A stretch of 64,000 nt of DNA from Clostridia bacterium (lineage in GTDB: Bacteria; Bacillota; Clostridia; Oscillospirales; CAG-272): contig JAFRQK010000020.1 in assembly GCA_017428635.1 (NCBI GenBank), forward strand, positions 1 through 64,000, read 5' to 3'. Each line of letters begins with the position of its first letter. Within the stretch, counting starts at the first letter, position 1. A program made the translations under genes and the position numbers. Below the pieces are notes generated by a model. It saw only the letters and a program-made list of their open reading frames with translations. It was not told the origin of the DNA and did no database searches. Below are positions 61,607 to 64,000 of the stretch, one piece after another.

Positions 61607-64000
61607 ATGAAAATTATTAAGATACTGTCAACTCTCCTTGCGCTGATCTTCATCATTTCCGCTTTCCCGCTCGCGGCGTTCGCCGAGGGAGAGGACGAGA
61701 CGGAAGAAGTGACTGTGACCGACACCGCCGACGGCGCCGATGAAGAAGGCGAAGAAGGCGAAGAAGGCGAGATCACCGACGGCAAAGTCGACTACATGAA
61801 CGACGGATTCGCAAGCCGGGAGGCAAAACTCGAGACTATGACCGTCGTCCGCGAACAGGACGGCTACCGTCTCTGGTACGAGGAAGTCACCGGCGAGGTC
61901 GCGATCGAGCAGATGTCGACGGGCGAGATCCTCTTCACCAACCCGTACGACATTTCCGCTAAGGGCTCGAAGATATCGACCACGGTGAAAAAGCAGCTGC
62001 TCTCGCAGATCCGCCTCACCTACCTCGACAACGAGAAGGAAACGGAAATGTACTCCTACGTGGAGGCTGCCGAAAAAGAGCAGATCCACCTGAAGAACAT
62101 CAAGAACGGTATCCGCGTCGAGTACACGCTCGGCGACGACGCCGTCCAGCGTCTCGTTCCGCGTATGATCAGCGTCGAGCGCTTTGAAAAGTTCATATCC
62201 GGACCGCTTCAGGAAGCGGTCGACGAGGGTGTTCCCGGCGCGCTCTTCGCTCAGACGAAGATGATGGGCTTCTTCACCGAGAAAAACCTCGCGAAGGCTA
62301 CGACCGAGAAGGCGGTCAGAGATATGGTCGCCACGTTCCCGATCGTAAAGCAGATGGCGGTCATGGTCTGCGACAAGTCGATCAAACCGGCGCGACTCAA
62401 AGAACTCGAGGGGTACATCAAGACGTTCTGTCCCAAGTACACGTACGAGGAACTTGAGTTCGACAACGAACAGACCGGCTACGTCAACACGGACGCCGCC
62501 CCGCCGAGATTCACGCTCGCGCTCGAGTACACCGTCTCCGAGGACGGAGTACAGGTGAGCCTGCCCGCGAACGGTATCTCGTTCGACGAGGAAGCGTATC
62601 CGCTGAAAGAGATCTCGATTTTGCCTTACATGGGAGCGGGAAGCAGCAGCTTCACCGGATATACGTTCATTCCGGACGGTTCAGGTACGATCATAAGGTA
62701 CGAGGACATCAAAGACGACATCTGGAAGGTGTCGGGCCAGATGTACGGACCGGATTACGCTTACCACGAGATCGACGCGGGCAACGAGCAGACGATGAGG
62801 ATGCCGGTGTACGGTCTTGTGACGCAGTACTCGAATCCGACCGTCGCGCTTGACGAAGGGGTCCCGGTCTACAAGGATTCCGGATTCCTCGCGATCATCA
62901 CCGAGGGCGACTCGATGGCGACGCTGACGAGCGAGCACGGCGGATCGCTCTACAATTACAACCACGTTTACGCAACGTTCAACCCGCGTCCGAGCGACAG
63001 TTACAATCTCGCGGATTCGGTCTCCGTATCGGGAAGCGACGCGAAGTGGACGGTCACTTCGGAAAGACGCTATACCGGAAGGTACACGATCAAGTTCGTG
63101 ATGCTGACCGGAGAAAACGGCGGCAAGGGTTATGAACCGACTTACGTGGGAATGGCCGAGGCTTACCGCGACCACCTCTACGAAGAGGGAGTTCTGACCA
63201 GGCTCGAGGCGTCGGACGATCTGCCGCTCTTCATTGAGTCGTTCGGCTCGATCAAGACGACGAAGAGGATCGCCTCGATCCCCGTCAAGGTCGACGCTCC
63301 GCTCACGACGTTCGATAACGTCGAGACGATGGCGAACGAACTGAAGGCGGAGGGCATCGAAAACATCAACTTCAAACTCCGCGGTTTCGCGAACGGCGGT
63401 CTCAAGTCGACGATGCCGTACAAACTGAAATGGGTCGGCGAACTCGGAGGCAACGGCGGATTCTCGGATCTTGTCGCATACGCCGGCGAAAACGGCGTCG
63501 GGATCTATCCCGATTTCGACTTCGCCTACCTCTACGTCAAAGACGCCTTTGACGGCGTGAACCTCAAAAACAACGCCGTCAAGACGATCGACGACCGTTA
63601 CAACAGGAAGAAGGTCTACGACCCGGCGCTCCAGACGCTCGTGCCCAACTCGGACATGGACATCGATATGGACATGACGGCGATCTCGCCCGCGTCGTTC
63701 GACTACTTCTACAGCAAACTGTCAAGCAACTATTCCGGATACGGGAACCCGGCGATCTCGCTGTCGACGCTCGGATCGGATCTTAACTCCGACTTCAACA
63801 AGAGCAACCCGTATCACCGCGAAGACAGCAAGGAGATCACGACCGATCTTCTCGCGAGAGCGAAAGAGGATTACGGTTCCGTGATGGTCTCCGGCGGAAA
63901 CGCGTACGTCTACGATTACGCCGACGTCATCACCGACGTTGCGCTCACGTCGTCCGAATACATCTACGCGTCGGGCTCCGTCCCGTTCATGGGCATCGTG
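61607..64000 (+). CDS. DUF5696 domain protein, partial (cut by window end)
   Basis: The first 798 residues of a secreted protein; the frame is open to the last base. A signal peptide (ending AAFA) is followed by a Glu/Asp-rich stretch (residues about 25-60) and a large body that I assign to the DUF5696 family, with segments such as GTIIRYEDIKDD and GIYPDFDFAYLYV. The body may adopt a TIM-barrel-like fold, as glycosidases do, but the catalytic residues are not certain. A GGGGGG ribosome binding site precedes ATG 61607. It belongs to the sugar operon and may cut or bind the transported glycan outside the cell. Confidence 0.75.
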   Translation, partial: MKIIKILSTLLALIFIISAFPLAAFAEGEDETEEVTVTDTADGADEEGEEGEEGEITDGKVDYMNDGFASREAKLETMTVVREQDGYRLWYEEVTGEVAIEQMSTGEILFTNPYDISAKGSKISTTVKKQLLSQIRLTYLDNEKETEMYSYVEAAEKEQIHLKNIKNGIRVEYTLGDDAVQRLVPRMISVERFEKFISGPLQEAVDEGVPGALFAQTKMMGFFTEKNLAKATTEKAVRDMVATFPIVKQMAVMVCDKSIKPARLKELEGYIKTFCPKYTYEELEFDNEQTGYVNTDAAPPRFTLALEYTVSEDGVQVSLPANGISFDEEAYPLKEISILPYMGAGSSSFTGYTFIPDGSGTIIRYEDIKDDIWKVSGQMYGPDYAYHEIDAGNEQTMRMPVYGLVTQYSNPTVALDEGVPVYKDSGFLAIITEGDSMATLTSEHGGSLYNYNHVYATFNPRPSDSYNLADSVSVSGSDAKWTVTSERRYTGRYTIKFVMLTGENGGKGYEPTYVGMAEAYRDHLYEEGVLTRLEASDDLPLFIESFGSIKTTKRIASIPVKVDAPLTTFDNVETMANELKAEGIENINFKLRGFANGGLKSTMPYKLKWVGELGGNGGFSDLVAYAGENGVGIYPDFDFAYLYVKDAFDGVNLKNNAVKTIDDRYNRKKVYDPALQTLVPNSDMDIDMDMTAISPASFDYFYSKLSSNYSGYGNPAISLSTLGSDLNSDFNKSNPYHREDSKEITTDLLARAKEDYGSVMVSGGNAYVYDYADVITDVALTSSEYIYASGSVPFMGIV

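Overview
The window looks like the replication-origin neighbourhood of a GC-rich member of the Bacillota, most likely an uncultured gut-type clostridium. Support comes from the gyrA-gyrB-remB-dnaN-dnaA cluster, a parA/parB locus with a perfect parS site, a T-box in front of valS, an RNase M5 gene, an SLH-domain surface protein, a SPOCS-type (spore-coat-like) protein and AGGAGG-type ribosome binding sites. Genes left of about 36.3 kb are mostly on the minus strand and many to the right are on the plus strand. This fits divergent replication from a non-coding stretch at about 36.3-36.9 kb that carries DnaA-box-like nonamers. That stretch lies about 22 kb from dnaA.

Left part (0-14.5 kb): an aminotransferase, a radical SAM protein, a BlaI/BlaR1-type regulatory pair with a lipoprotein, then gyrA, gyrB, remB, dnaN and dnaA, all on the minus strand. 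The usual recF and rlbA are missing between dnaN and remB. 14.6-25.7 kb: carB behind a leader with an intrinsic terminator and an arginine-rich leader reading frame, a three-gene ABC-2 type transporter, a pair of fused ABC exporters and an AraC/GyrI-like regulator. 25.8-33.6 kb: a DUF4143 ATPase, a papain-like protease with three SLH domains, pyruvate kinase, a MORN-repeat protein and a small membrane protein. 33.6-36.3 kb: parB, parA, parS and a Noc-like protein that has lost its N-terminal CTP-binding domain.

Right part: a lipoprotein and a calcium-type P-ATPase; an AT-richer, probably acquired AMP-forming ligase with a highly structured leader; valS with a T-box; four tRNA genes (His, Arg, Gly, Val); ThpR; an SPFH/NfeD pair; a SPOCS protein; a PH-domain protein; holA and an RNase M5-like gene. 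From 54 kb to the end runs an apparent operon: a very large secreted sugar-binding protein, two sugar permeases, an NHL-TPR-YIP1 membrane protein and a DUF5696 protein cut by the window edge. No ATPase is encoded in the visible part, and the operon looks like an uncharacterised glycan-uptake system.

Two families of dispersed repeats sit after genes. One is a repeat of about 230 bp centred on a 14-bp palindrome. The other is chains of different hairpins joined by a constant AATTCATG (or ATATCAT) linker. Their regular organisation makes them one of the two most unusual features of the window, alongside the 54-64 kb operon.
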